This document shows, in pieces, positions 33,247-42,079 of a stretch of 42,709 nt of DNA (position 1 is its first letter; the number at the start of each line of letters is the position of its first letter). Source of the stretch: Lachnospiraceae bacterium (lineage in GTDB: Bacteria; Bacillota; Clostridia; Lachnospirales; Lachnospiraceae); the NCBI GenBank assembly GCA_017617395.1, contig JAFZWG010000035.1, forward strand, positions 1 through 42,709, in the 5' to 3' direction. Below the pieces are notes generated by a model. The model worked only from the letters and a program-made list of their open reading frames with translations, was not told the DNA's origin and did no database searches. Position numbers and translations under genes: made by a program.

Positions 33247-36200
33247 ATGGCAGAATTGTTGAGCATGGGTGTGGATATCGGTTCCACCACCGTAAAGATT
33301 GCGATACGGGACAGTCAGGGCGAAGTGCTTTTTGCCGACTACGAGCGGCATTTTGCGAACATCCAGCAGACGCTGGCGCTTCTGATTGGCCGTGCGATGG
33401 AGAAGCTCGGCGACCGCGAGGTTTGCCCGATGATCACCGGTTCCGGCGGATTGACGATCTCCAAGCACCTTGATGTTCCCTTTATCCAGGAGGTCGTTGC
33501 GGTCTCCAACGCTCTGGAGTACTACTCTCCCAAGACCGACGTTGCCATCGAGCTCGGCGGCGAGGACGCGAAGATCATTTATTTCACCAACGGCATCGAC
33601 CAGCGCATGAACGGTATCTGCGCGGGCGGTACTGGCTCTTTCATCGACCAGATGGCGAGCCTTTTAAAGACCGATGCGTCCGGTCTCAACGAATACGCAA
33701 AATCCTATCAGGCCATCTATCCGATCGCGGCGCGCTGCGGCGTGTTTGCGAAGACGGACATCCAGCCCCTCATCAACGAGGGCGCTACCAAGCCCGACCT
33801 GGCGGCATCCATTTTCCAGGCGGTAGTCAATCAGACCATCAGCGGTCTCGCCTGCGGCAAGCCAATCCGCGGCAACGTCGCATTCCTCGGCGGCCCGCTT
33901 CACTTCTTAACCGAGCTTCGCGCGGCGTTCATCCGCACCTTGAAGCTCACCGACGAGCAGGTATATGCTCCCGACCACTCGCATCTGTTTGCGGCAATCG
34001 GCTCCGCAATGTCCTCGAAGATGGACAACCCGGTGCTTCTCTCGTCGTTGCACGATCGCCTCGAAAAGGGCATCGCGATGGCGTTTGAGGTCAACCGCAT
34101 GGAGCCCCTCTTCGCCTCGCAGGAGGAATATGACGCGTTCGTTGCGCGCCACAGCGTCCACACCGTAGGCAAGGGCGATCTCGCGAGCTACGAGGGCGAC
34201 TGCTTCCTCGGTATCGACGCCGGCTCGACAACGACCAAGCTTGCGCTTGTCGGCGAGGACGGCTCTCTTCTGTATTCCTTCTACAGCAACAATAACGGCA
34301 GCCTCTTAAAGACGACCATCAAGGCACTTAAAGAGGTTTATTCGCTGTTGCCGGATTCCGCGCGCATCGTTCGCACCTGCTCGACAGGGTACGGCGAACT
34401 TCTGGTCAAGGCCGCTCTCATGCTCGACGAGGGCGAGGTTGAGACGGTTGCGCACTATCATGCAGCTGCATTTTTCAATCCCGACGTCGACTGCATTCTC
34501 GACATCGGCGGCCAGGACATGAAATGCATCCAGATCAAAAACGGTACGGTCGACAAGGTTCAGCTCAACGAGGCGTGCTCCTCGGGCTGCGGTTCCTTCA
34601 TCGAGACGTTCGCCAAGAGCCTCGACTACGAGGTGGCGGACTTCGCGAAAATCGCTCTCTTTGCGGAAAATCCCATCGACCTCGGCTCCCGCTGTACCGT
34701 CTTCATGAACTCGAAAGTAAAGCAGGCGCAGAAGGAAGGCGCGACCGTAGCGGACATCTCCGCGGGTCTTGCGTACTCCGTCATCAAGAACGCCCTGTAT
34801 AAGGTTATCAAGGTTACGTCCGCCAAGGAGCTCGGCTCCAAGATCGTTGTTCAGGGCGGTACGTTCTATAACGACGCGGTTCTTCGCAGCCTCGAGCGCA
34901 TCGCCGACTGCGAGGTCATCCGCCCCGACATCGCCGGCATCATGGGCGCGTTCGGTGCCGCTTTGATCGCACGCGATCACTATGAGGGAACCGCGACATC
35001 GATGATCTCCCGCGAGGATCTCAACGACCTCAAGTTCGAGACGTCCATGGCGCGCTGCAAGGGCTGCACGAACGCCTGCCTTCTCACGATCAACCGCTTC
35101 TCCGGCGGCCGTCAGTTCATCTCCGGCAACCGTTGCGAGCGCGGTATCGGCAAGGAAAAGAACAAGGAGGGCATCCCGAACCTCTTCGAATACAAATTAA
35201 AGCGCACGTTCGACTACGAGCCGCTCACCGTCACTCAGGCGCCGCGCGGCATCGTGGGAATTCCGCGTGTGCTCAACATGTACGAGAACTACCCCTTCTG
35301 GTTCACATTCTTTACAAAGCTCGGCTACCGCGTTGTCGTGTCGCCCGCTTCGAACCGCCGTATCTATGAGCTCGGCATCGAGTCGATCCCGAGTGAGTCC
35401 GAATGCTACCCGGCGAAGCTTGCGCACGGCCACATCAGCTGGCTGATCAACCAGAAGGTGCCGTATATCTTCTATCCGTGCATCCCGTATGAGCACAAGG
35501 AGGACGAGGCTGCGGGCAACCACTACAACTGCCCGATTGTCACCTCCTACGGCGAGAACATCAAGAACAACGTGGACGAGCTCAAGACGACCGATATCGT
35601 CTACGAGAATCCGTTCCTCTCCTTCGAAAATGAGTCGATCATCACCGACGGACTCGTGCGGCATTTTACGGCGAAGGGCATCTCCAAGCAGGAGATCCGC
35701 GAAGCCGCTCACGCCGCATGGGCCGAGCAGATGGCCGTGAAGGCGGACATCCGCAAGAAGGGTGAAGAGACGCTTGAGTACTTAAAGGAAACCGGCCGCA
35801 TGGGTATCGTTCTGGCCGGCCGTCCGTACCATATCGATCCGGAGATCCATCACGGTATTCCGGACATGATCTGCTCCTACGGTGTTGCCGTTCTGACAGA
35901 GGACTCCGTGTCGCACCTCGGCTGTGTCGACCGACCGATGATCGTCGTCGACCAGTGGATGTACCACACAAGACTGTATAATTCGGCTGCATTTGTCCGC
36001 ACGCAGGACAACCTTGAGCTCATCCAGCTCAACTCCTTCGGCTGTGGTCTCGACGCCGTCACAACCGACGGCGTGAGCGACATCTTAACAAGCGCCGGCA
36101 AGATTTATACGGTACTTAAGATTGATGAAGTCAACAACCTGGGAGCCGCACGCATCCGCGTTCGTTCGCTCCTCTCCGCCGTCCGCGAGCGTGCCCGCAA

Positions 36201-37488
36201 GCACGTCACCGCGTCGGTGCATTCGTCGGCGCACAACCGCGTCATTTTCACCGAGGAGATGCGCAAAAACTACACGCTCCTCGCTCCGCAGATGTCACCG
36301 ATCCATTTCCGCGTGCTCGAGCCAGCGCTGCGCGCACACGGCTATCAGATTGAGGTTCTCGACTCGCAGGACAACCGCGACGCCATCGATGTCGGTCTTC
36401 AGTACGTCAACAACGACGCCTGCTACCCTTCGCTGATCGTTGTCGGCCAGATCATGAGTGCCCTGCAGTCCGGCCGCTACGACTTAAACCGTGTCGCCGT
36501 CATGATCTCTCAGACCGGCGGCGGATGCCGTGCGACCAACTATATCGGTTTCATCCGCCGCGCACTGCAGAAGGCCGGCATGGGCCATATTCCGGTCGTC
36601 TCCTTAAGCACCAGCGGAATCGAGAAGAACCCCGGTCTTGAATACACACCGAGACTGATCATGAGCGCCCTCGAGGCTCTCATCTACGGCGATATCTTCA
36701 TGCGCGTATTGTACCGCACGCGCCCGTACGAGAAGGTTCCGGGCTCCGCGAATGCCCTGTACGAAAAATGGAACGCCATCGTCTCGAAGGACGTTGAGAA
36801 AGGCCGCCTTCACAAATTCAAGAAGAACTGCCGCGACATCATCCGCGAGTTCGACGAGCTGCCATTGATCGAAGGTCTCGTAAAGCCCCGCGTCGGCGTC
36901 GTCGGCGAGATCCTGGTCAAGTTCCTTCCGACCGCCAACAACCACCTTGTGGAACTGCTGGAGCAGGAAGGCGCCGAGGCGGTATGTCCGGATCTTCTGG
37001 ACTTCTTCCTCTACTGCTGCTACGACTGCAACTTCAAGGCCGATTTCCTCGGCAAGAGCAAGAAGGACGCCCGCTATAACAACCTGGCGATCCGCCTCAT
37101 CGAGTGGTTCCGAAAGCCCGCGAAGAAAGCATTCCGCGCAAGCAAGCGCTTCGATGCACCCTCGACGATCCGCGAGCTCGCCGAGAAGGCCGCTCAGATT
37201 GTTTCGGTCGGCAATATGACCGGTGAGGGATGGTTCTTAACGGCGGAGATGCTCGAGCTCATTGAGGAAAATGCACCCAACATCGTGTGCACGCAGCCGT
37301 TCGCCTGCCTTCCGAACCATATCGTCGGCAAGGGCGTCATCAAGGAGCTTCGGCTCCGTCATCCGGAGTCCAACATTGTCGCCGTCGACTACGATCCCGG
37401 CGCAAGCGAAGTAAATCAGTTAAACCGTATCAAGCTCATGCTTTCCACCGCGCAGAAGCGTCTCGCGGCCAAAGAGCAGAAACAATAA
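33247..37488 (+). CDS. Giant CoA-dehydratase-type activase with two ASKHA ATPase domains and DUF2229-like region
   Basis: The 1413-residue product belongs to the 2-hydroxyacyl-CoA dehydratase activator (HgdC/BadF-BadG) superfamily, ATP-driven reductases with a [4Fe-4S] cluster at the dimer interface. ATPase domain 1 (about 5-255) has [12 protein letters not shown], and Cys125 and Cys164 in the positions of the HgdC cluster ligands. Domain 2 (about 319-575) has [12 protein letters not shown], and Cys444 and Cys483. A linker motif CKGCTNAC (604-611) plus Cys630 looks like a further Fe-S site. The rest is DUF2229-like and HgdB-related, rich in conserved cysteines (for example [12 protein letters not shown] and [11 protein letters not shown]). 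Such single-chain proteins are common in Clostridia; their substrate is not established. No acyl-CoA dehydratase subunits lie nearby. Confidence 0.9.
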   Translation: MAELLSMGVDIGSTTVKIAIRDSQGEVLFADYERHFANIQQTLALLIGRAMEKLGDREVCPMITGSGGLTISKHLDVPFIQEVVAVSNALEYYSPKTDVAIELGGEDAKIIYFTNGIDQRMNGICAGGTGSFIDQMASLLKTDASGLNEYAKSYQAIYPIAARCGVFAKTDIQPLINEGATKPDLAASIFQAVVNQTISGLACGKPIRGNVAFLGGPLHFLTELRAAFIRTLKLTDEQVYAPDHSHLFAAIGSAMSSKMDNPVLLSSLHDRLEKGIAMAFEVNRMEPLFASQEEYDAFVARHSVHTVGKGDLASYEGDCFLGIDAGSTTTKLALVGEDGSLLYSFYSNNNGSLLKTTIKALKEVYSLLPDSARIVRTCSTGYGELLVKAALMLDEGEVETVAHYHAAAFFNPDVDCILDIGGQDMKCIQIKNGTVDKVQLNEACSSGCGSFIETFAKSLDYEVADFAKIALFAENPIDLGSRCTVFMNSKVKQAQKEGATVADISAGLAYSVIKNALYKVIKVTSAKELGSKIVVQGGTFYNDAVLRSLERIADCEVIRPDIAGIMGAFGAALIARDHYEGTATSMISREDLNDLKFETSMARCKGCTNACLLTINRFSGGRQFISGNRCERGIGKEKNKEGIPNLFEYKLKRTFDYEPLTVTQAPRGIVGIPRVLNMYENYPFWFTFFTKLGYRVVVSPASNRRIYELGIESIPSESECYPAKLAHGHISWLINQKVPYIFYPCIPYEHKEDEAAGNHYNCPIVTSYGENIKNNVDELKTTDIVYENPFLSFENESIITDGLVRHFTAKGISKQEIREAAHAAWAEQMAVKADIRKKGEETLEYLKETGRMGIVLAGRPYHIDPEIHHGIPDMICSYGVAVLTEDSVSHLGCVDRPMIVVDQWMYHTRLYNSAAFVRTQDNLELIQLNSFGCGLDAVTTDGVSDILTSAGKIYTVLKIDEVNNLGAARIRVRSLLSAVRERARKHVTASVHSSAHNRVIFTEEMRKNYTLLAPQMSPIHFRVLEPALRAHGYQIEVLDSQDNRDAIDVGLQYVNNDACYPSLIVVGQIMSALQSGRYDLNRVAVMISQTGGGCRATNYIGFIRRALQKAGMGHIPVVSLSTSGIEKNPGLEYTPRLIMSALEALIYGDIFMRVLYRTRPYEKVPGSANALYEKWNAIVSKDVEKGRLHKFKKNCRDIIREFDELPLIEGLVKPRVGVVGEILVKFLPTANNHLVELLEQEGAEAVCPDLLDFFLYCCYDCNFKADFLGKSKKDARYNNLAIRLIEWFRKPAKKAFRASKRFDAPSTIRELAEKAAQIVSVGNMTGEGWFLTAEMLELIEENAPNIVCTQPFACLPNHIVGKGVIKELRLRHPESNIVAVDYDPGASEVNQLNRIKLMLSTAQKRLAAKEQKQ

Positions 37489-37509
37489 TGATGTAACGGG
37501 GGTGTTACG

Positions 37510-38958
37510 ATGAAATCATTGCGTGCGATACTTATTCTCATTCTCATGACGGTCTTCGCGACCGCATCGGCAAGCGCCGATGACGCCGCGCCCGTGGAAA
37601 TCCGGACGCCGGAGGAGCTCATCGCGATTGCCGACAATCCGGAAGGAAACTACGTGTTGATGAACGACCTCGACCTCACGGGTTACGACTGGCCTTCGTT
37701 CACCTTCAAGGGAACGTTCGACGGCAACGGTCACACGATCATCAACATTCACTGGACGAAGGTGTCCGACGAGACGCAGGTCACGTACGACGGAAACCGC
37801 AAGACGTACGATACGCATTTTGCGGGTTTCTTTGCAATCCTCGACCACGCGACCGTGAAAAATGTCCGTCTCCCAGGCGTGGATCTCTTTGTTGAAAACT
37901 ACGAGGGCGACTGCTTCCTCGGCGGTATCGCAGGCTACGCCACCGAGAGCACGATCGAGAACTGCGAAGTCTCCGGAACGATCCGCCTCGATGTCACCGG
38001 CAAGATGTTCGGTGTCGGCGGAATCATCGGCTACGGAAACGGAGTCATTAAGAACTGCAAAGCTGAGGTCACTCTCGTAAACATCGACCTGGATGCAAAG
38101 AACCGCGACGAAGAATTCCTCGGCGGTGTCTGCGCCGCGGGCTACCCCGACATCGACGGCTGCGAGATTCAGATCTCCGGCTTCCTCTCCGATCACGGCT
38201 ATGTGCACAGCGGCGGTCTCGTCGGAATGTACATCGTCTACCCGAAGGCGTTCAAGCGTGACGGCTACATCAAGAACAACAAGCTCACGGGCTTCATCAC
38301 ATTTTTCGAAGACAACACGAATCGCCGCGCCTACTGCAAGGAAAGCTACGGCGAGGTCATGGACTGGTATTTTACGACCGCCGGTGACAGCAACAAGTAT
38401 TCCTTCAAACGCGACGAGCGCAAGAAGTACGATGTCAATCTCCTGCCCCACGGCGAATGCAAGAACCCTGATTTTGAGGAAACCAAGGTTGAAGCGACCT
38501 GCCAGGATCCCGGTTACACGCTTCATACCTGCAAGACCTGCGGCTACACCGAGAAGGACAACTATGTGCTGTCCGCGCATCATTTTCCGGAAACCTACGA
38601 GACGATCACCGAATCTACGTTGACGACGCAGGGTGTCGGCGAATACACGTGCTCCGAGTGCGGCGCGAAGATCCGCAAGGCTCTTCCGACCCTGACGCCT
38701 GTTCCGACCGCAACACCGGTTCCGACGACCGAGCCGACCGAGGCTCCGAGCAAGGCGACCACGGATACCATCAACGAGTCCAAATCCGGCTCCGGCGTGT
38801 GGCCGTATCTTCTCATTTTTTTCATCGGTATTCCGCTGGGTGTCATTGCCGCTCTTTTGTACAGAAGACATCGCATCAAAAAGCTTAAGCGCCTTCGCAA
38901 GGCCCGCCGCGCACAGGCCGCAAGAGCTGCCAGGCTGCACAAGGAAAGCGACGATTGA
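37510..38958 (+). CDS. Secreted, membrane-anchored GLUG-like surface protein
   Basis: I recognise the architecture but not a named protein. The 482-residue product has a signal peptide (about 1-24, cut near ASA-DD). A beta-helix region follows (about 30-290): PEELIAIADNPEGNYVLMND, FKGTFDGNGHTI, and GGIAGYATESTIENCEVSG, in the style of GLUG/adhesin repeats. Next are two cysteine-pair motifs, CKTCGYTE and CSECGAK (about 337-395), as in many Lachnospiraceae surface proteins. A Thr/Pro-rich spacer (LTPVPTATPVPTTEPTEAP), a TM helix (about 434-455) and a very basic tail of about 30 residues complete it. There is no LPXTG or NPQTN motif, and the long tail argues against sortase anchoring. It starts 21 nt after the activase stop and may share its transcript. 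Confidence 0.8.
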   Translation: MKSLRAILILILMTVFATASASADDAAPVEIRTPEELIAIADNPEGNYVLMNDLDLTGYDWPSFTFKGTFDGNGHTIINIHWTKVSDETQVTYDGNRKTYDTHFAGFFAILDHATVKNVRLPGVDLFVENYEGDCFLGGIAGYATESTIENCEVSGTIRLDVTGKMFGVGGIIGYGNGVIKNCKAEVTLVNIDLDAKNRDEEFLGGVCAAGYPDIDGCEIQISGFLSDHGYVHSGGLVGMYIVYPKAFKRDGYIKNNKLTGFITFFEDNTNRRAYCKESYGEVMDWYFTTAGDSNKYSFKRDERKKYDVNLLPHGECKNPDFEETKVEATCQDPGYTLHTCKTCGYTEKDNYVLSAHHFPETYETITESTLTTQGVGEYTCSECGAKIRKALPTLTPVPTATPVPTTEPTEAPSKATTDTINESKSGSGVWPYLLIFFIGIPLGVIAALLYRRHRIKKLKRLRKARRAQAARAARLHKESDD

Positions 38959-38978
38959 TCACTAAAACTTCCGAATAC

Positions 38979-39017
38979 AAAAAGCCATGCAGGAGCAATC
39001 CCGCATGGCTTTGTTTC
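38979..39017 (+). terminator. Terminator after the surface-protein gene
   Basis: AAAGCCATGC pairs with GCATGGCTTT around a loop of about 12 nt, followed by GTTTC. It closes the activase/surface-protein unit before the convergent phosphatase-like gene. Confidence 0.8.
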
Positions 39018-39033
39018 ATTTTCGAACAAATCA

Positions 39034-40113
39034 TTATTGCAGCAGTCCGTAGTACCAACCCGTCACACCGTCCCGCTTGACGATCGCGCCTCGCGACGTC
39101 TCCAACACGACGGAAACCTCATCGCCGTACGTCACCTTGAGCTGGTAGTCGGTGAAATCCTCCGTATAGCAGCTTCCGTCCGCGCGTCTGCTTAAGAACA
39201 CCTTCGGAATCCAGAAGTTCTGCTCCGTCCTCTCCTGGCGGCAATAGCACATATCGCCTGAGGTCTTCAGGACCTTCACACGGTTGTCCGGCTCCTGGAT
39301 CAGGTGCCGCTCAAGTCCCGCATTCTGGCTGTTCTGCGCAATCCGCTTCGGAAAATTATCCACGCTCACAAACGAAAAATCCTCGGACCCGCCGGCAGGA
39401 ATGATCAACGCGTTCAGCTGACCGTCCCGCAGAGCTGTCATACCGCCGTCCACGCTGATGATCTTGCGGTTTTTCAGGATGATCGGGTTCGCGTTTCGCT
39501 TGTACTCCGGGTAACGCTGGTTCGGATAATGCCCGACGACAACGTAGCGGTCAAACGAGAAGCCCTTGCTTAAGAACCCCTCCGCCTTCACGACATCCGC
39601 GGGCGTCATCTCCTCGAGCTCGCCCGGGAGGATCTGCGCATGCGCAAAGAGATACTTCGGTGTTTCGATGACATGCGGAAGGTCCCACATAAAGCCGATC
39701 TCTTCCTGGTAGCACTCGCGAAGCGCCAGCTTGATCGGGTGCATATTCGTATCCGGCGTGAGCGGAATTCCCTGCTCCACGCACATATCGCGCACGAGCG
39801 AAGGATTTCGCAAAACGTACGCCAACAACTCTTCGTTTCGATCCGGCCGGTAGATCTCCCGGCACACCGGATCGCGGTCACCGGTGACAAAGAAGACGCG
39901 CCGGCTCCGGCTTAGCTCCATCACATAGCGGAGCGTCCGAAGACTCTCCGGCCCGCGCTCCACGAGGTTTCCAAGGATAATCAGATAGTCCTCGTGCGTA
40001 TATGCGGCCTTCTCCAGCAATCTGCGCAGAGCGTCGTAATTGCCGAATATGTCACTGACCACGAGAATCCTTCGATTCTCGTCAAGATTCGGTCTGAAAA
40101 TTCTGATCGCCAT
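39034..40113 (-). CDS. PPP/calcineurin-like phosphatase homologue with degenerate metal site
   Basis: The 359-residue product has the frame of a PPP/bis-tetraphosphatase-type metallophosphoesterase: VVSDIFGNYDALRRLL for motif GDxHGN, ILGNLVERGPES for GDxVDRGPxS, VTGDRD for GNH(E/D), FAHAQ (His158), VVGHYP (His195) and ISVDGG. Several catalytic or metal positions are changed: His to Phe23, Asp to Asn49, Asp to Glu52, Asn to Asp79 and His to Arg80. It may be inactive or use other chemistry, acting as a binding or scaffold protein. The reading frame is intact and the rest of the fold conserved, so this is not simple decay. It begins 2 nt after the sortase gene stop and is probably co-translated with it. 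Confidence 0.8.
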   Translation of the reverse strand: MAIRIFRPNLDENRRILVVSDIFGNYDALRRLLEKAAYTHEDYLIILGNLVERGPESLRTLRYVMELSRSRRVFFVTGDRDPVCREIYRPDRNEELLAYVLRNPSLVRDMCVEQGIPLTPDTNMHPIKLALRECYQEEIGFMWDLPHVIETPKYLFAHAQILPGELEEMTPADVVKAEGFLSKGFSFDRYVVVGHYPNQRYPEYKRNANPIILKNRKIISVDGGMTALRDGQLNALIIPAGGSEDFSFVSVDNFPKRIAQNSQNAGLERHLIQEPDNRVKVLKTSGDMCYCRQERTEQNFWIPKVFLSRRADGSCYTEDFTDYQLKVTYGDEVSVVLETSRGAIVKRDGVTGWYYGLLQ

Positions 40114-40115
40114 AA

Positions 40116-41129
40116 TTATTTAATCCGTTTCGCAACGACAATCAAGCGTCCGTCATCGTCGTACGACATGTGGTAACACGTCGATAACGTGATCAGCTCG
40201 TCGCCCCACTCCGCAGTTGCATCGGTGGCGTAGCGCGACATTCTCTTGATCTGCTTCACGTAGTACTCAAATTCCGACTTCTCTAAAATTCCGCCGTAGA
40301 CATGATAGCGGAACACGTTCTCCGAAGCCGGGTAGATGGCCGTTAAGCAGACCGCGATGATCTCGTAGACACCCTCGCTGACAGCCGTGTTAAAATAAAT
40401 GTATTTGTGTTGCTCGTAATATTCCTTTTTGAGGTAATTCGGCAGAGTTCCGAACGCACTTCCGTCATACATGTTGTGCGCGTAAATGATATAATTTCTG
40501 CTCTCGCCGAGGCGCGTCTGGCTGTCCATAAACGGCGTTCCGCGCGTCTCATAGCTTCCGCTGAAATTGCGGTAGAGATAGTAGTCGTACTCCTCCGGCG
40601 TAAACATGACGGGGAGGCTTACTTTCGTATCCGGAATCTGAATATAGCCGAAGCAGTCGGGGTTGACGCTCGTCAGATACCGGTATTGTTCCTTCCAGCG
40701 GTCCGAAACCGAGGTGCGGTAACGGTTTTTGTTCGCCTCGATCGTGTACTCTCCCTCGTCGGGAAAGATCACTTCGGGATCGCGCTCGACGACTTCCTCC
40801 ACCGGGTCATCGAGACCGACAACGGCGATACCGCCCTCCATCATTCGAGAAATCTCTTCCTGCGACTTCGTGTACTGATATCCCTTGTAGTAGTACCAGC
40901 CGATCTCCAGCACACAGACAACGAGCACTGCGGAGGAAATCAGCAAAATGAGATTCATGATACCGTTTGAACTCTTGCGCGACACCGTGTTGCGGCGGGA
41001 CTTCTCCTCCGACTCCAAAAGAACCGCCGCCCGCTTCGCATCGCGCTCCGCGATCCGCGCTTTTCTGGCGTCGGCTTTATTCTTTCTTCGCTCAGACAGG
41101 CGTGTCAATAAACCGCCGGACTCACTCAT
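40116..41129 (-). CDS. srtB: Class B sortase
   Basis: This is a membrane-anchored cysteine transpeptidase that attaches surface proteins to the cell wall. The 337-residue product has a highly charged cytoplasmic N-terminus (1-55, many Arg/Lys/Glu), one TM helix (about 57-78) and the extracellular catalytic domain. The catalytic residues are visible: His218 in YAHNMYDGSAFG, Cys318 in TLSTCYH, and Arg328 in DGRLIVVAKR. The YAHNM...FG pattern and helical insert suit class B. Start 41129 follows GAGGGAG; 22 upstream in-frame codons lie in the leader. No substrate with a sorting signal is in the window. It is followed by the phosphatase-like gene. Confidence 0.93.
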   Translation of the reverse strand: MSESGGLLTRLSERRKNKADARKARIAERDAKRAAVLLESEEKSRRNTVSRKSSNGIMNLILLISSAVLVVCVLEIGWYYYKGYQYTKSQEEISRMMEGGIAVVGLDDPVEEVVERDPEVIFPDEGEYTIEANKNRYRTSVSDRWKEQYRYLTSVNPDCFGYIQIPDTKVSLPVMFTPEEYDYYLYRNFSGSYETRGTPFMDSQTRLGESRNYIIYAHNMYDGSAFGTLPNYLKKEYYEQHKYIYFNTAVSEGVYEIIAVCLTAIYPASENVFRYHVYGGILEKSEFEYYVKQIKRMSRYATDATAEWGDELITLSTCYHMSYDDDGRLIVVAKRIK

Positions 41130-41200
41130 AAACTCTCCCTCAACAATCTGCGCACGGGCAAAGGCAACACTTCCCCCGCGGCACTTTTTCAACATTCCCT

Positions 41201-41209
41201 ATGATACCA
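41201..41209 (-). promoter_or_regulatory. Extended -10 promoter of the sortase operon
   Basis: On the minus strand, TGG-TATCAT (41209-41201) is an extended -10. The -35 region is poor. The predicted start is near 41194, giving a leader of about 65 nt. Confidence 0.45.
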
Positions 41210-41301
41210 CAGAAACGTCGTGATATCCATACACATTTGCATTTTTCACGCAAAAATCACCGCTTTTGGGAAATTTTTGTATAGTATTTTCACTGTCTGT
41301 A

Positions 41302-41310
41302 TGCTACAAT
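41302..41310 (+). promoter_or_regulatory. Extended -10 promoter of the IscU-like/GGGtGRT pair
   Basis: TGC-TACAAT (41302-41310) is an extended -10 in an A/T-rich stretch, with no clear -35 at 17 bp. The leader to the ATG at 41357 is about 40 nt and has AAAGGAG. Confidence 0.5.
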
Positions 41311-41356
41311 ACGGTAGGTGTGATTTGCACAACAAATGAAAGGAGTTTTTCATCGT

Positions 41357-42067
41357 ATGATTTATTCTCATGAAGTAGAAAACATGTGCACCGTTGCACA
41401 GGGTGTACACCACGGTTGCGCTCCGATCCCGGAAGAAGCAAAGTGGGTTCAGGCGAAGGAAGTTAAGGATATCTCCGGCTTCACCCACGGTGTAGGCTGG
41501 TGTGCTCCTCAGCAGGGCGCTTGCAAGCTTTCCCTCAACATCAAGGAAGGTATCATTCAGGAAGCATTGGTTGAGACGATCGGCTGCTCCGGTATGACGC
41601 ACTCCGCAGCTATGGCATCCGAGATTCTTCCCGGTCTGACCGTACTCGAGGCTCTCAATACCGACCTCGTTTGCGACGCCATCAACACCGCTATGCGCGA
41701 GCTGTTCCTGCAGATCGTATACGGACGTTCCCAGAGTGCATTTTCCGAGGACGGTCTCCCGGTAGGCGCAGGTCTTGAGGACCTCGGCAAGGGTCTCCGC
41801 TCCCAGGTTGGTACGATGTACGGTACCCTCAAGAAGGGTCCTCGCTATCTTGAGATGGCTGAGGGTTATGTTACCGGTATCGCTCTCGACGCTGACAACC
41901 AGATCATCGGCTACAAGTTCGTTTCCCTCGGCAAGATGACCGACTTCATCAAGAAGGGTGACGATCCCAACACCGCTTACGCAAAGGCTTGCGGTCAGTA
42001 CGGCCGTGTTGCGGATGCTGTGAAGATCATCGATCCGAGAACCGACAAAGAGTTAGAGTTGAACTAG
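41357..42067 (+). CDS. IscU/NifU-like iron-sulfur scaffold-type protein
   Basis: The 236-residue product is an atypical IscU/NifU-like protein. Cysteines are at 11, 21, 49, 56, 77, 106 and 212. The stretch ETIGCSGMTHSAAMASEIL, then GLTVLEAL, matches the IscU segment around its second ligand Cys. GWCAPQQGAC takes the first-ligand position. It is longer than IscU (about 130 residues) and carries a family-specific C-terminal half with GYVTGIALDADNQIIGYKFV. I start it at 41357 (11 nt after AAAGGAG); an ATG seven codons earlier contains that site. Codon use is biased to GCT, GGT and GTT, which suggests high expression. It is 12 nt before a GGGtGRT-family gene. No iscS is nearby, so a role in general Fe-S assembly is uncertain. 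Confidence 0.8.
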   Translation: MIYSHEVENMCTVAQGVHHGCAPIPEEAKWVQAKEVKDISGFTHGVGWCAPQQGACKLSLNIKEGIIQEALVETIGCSGMTHSAAMASEILPGLTVLEALNTDLVCDAINTAMRELFLQIVYGRSQSAFSEDGLPVGAGLEDLGKGLRSQVGTMYGTLKKGPRYLEMAEGYVTGIALDADNQIIGYKFVSLGKMTDFIKKGDDPNTAYAKACGQYGRVADAVKIIDPRTDKELELN

Positions 42068-42079
42068 GAGGAAACGACA

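Larger units (their letters stand above)
2092..41746. repeat. Dispersed 9-mer GGAAAATGC (10 copies)
   Basis: Copies on the plus strand start at 2092, 4156, 17127, 28033 and 37266. Copies on the minus strand (seen as GCATTTTCC) start at 3737, 11266, 27879, 33024 and 41738. Three are intergenic and seven lie inside genes in different frames. Eight-base copies (GAAAATGC) also sit in the short gaps at 17899 and 18838. This entry marks a dispersed word, not one continuous element. Confidence 0.6.

Noticed and set aside
37516-38940. A 474-codon minus-strand frame opposite the surface-protein gene
   Set aside because: The plus-strand frame has a signal peptide, ribosome binding site, TM helix and terminator. 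The opposite frame has none of these.
37510-41129. Sortase B substrate relation between the surface protein and the sortase
   Set aside because: The surface protein has no NPQTN- or LPXTG-like motif and has a long basic tail after its TM helix. The genes are convergent with a terminator between.
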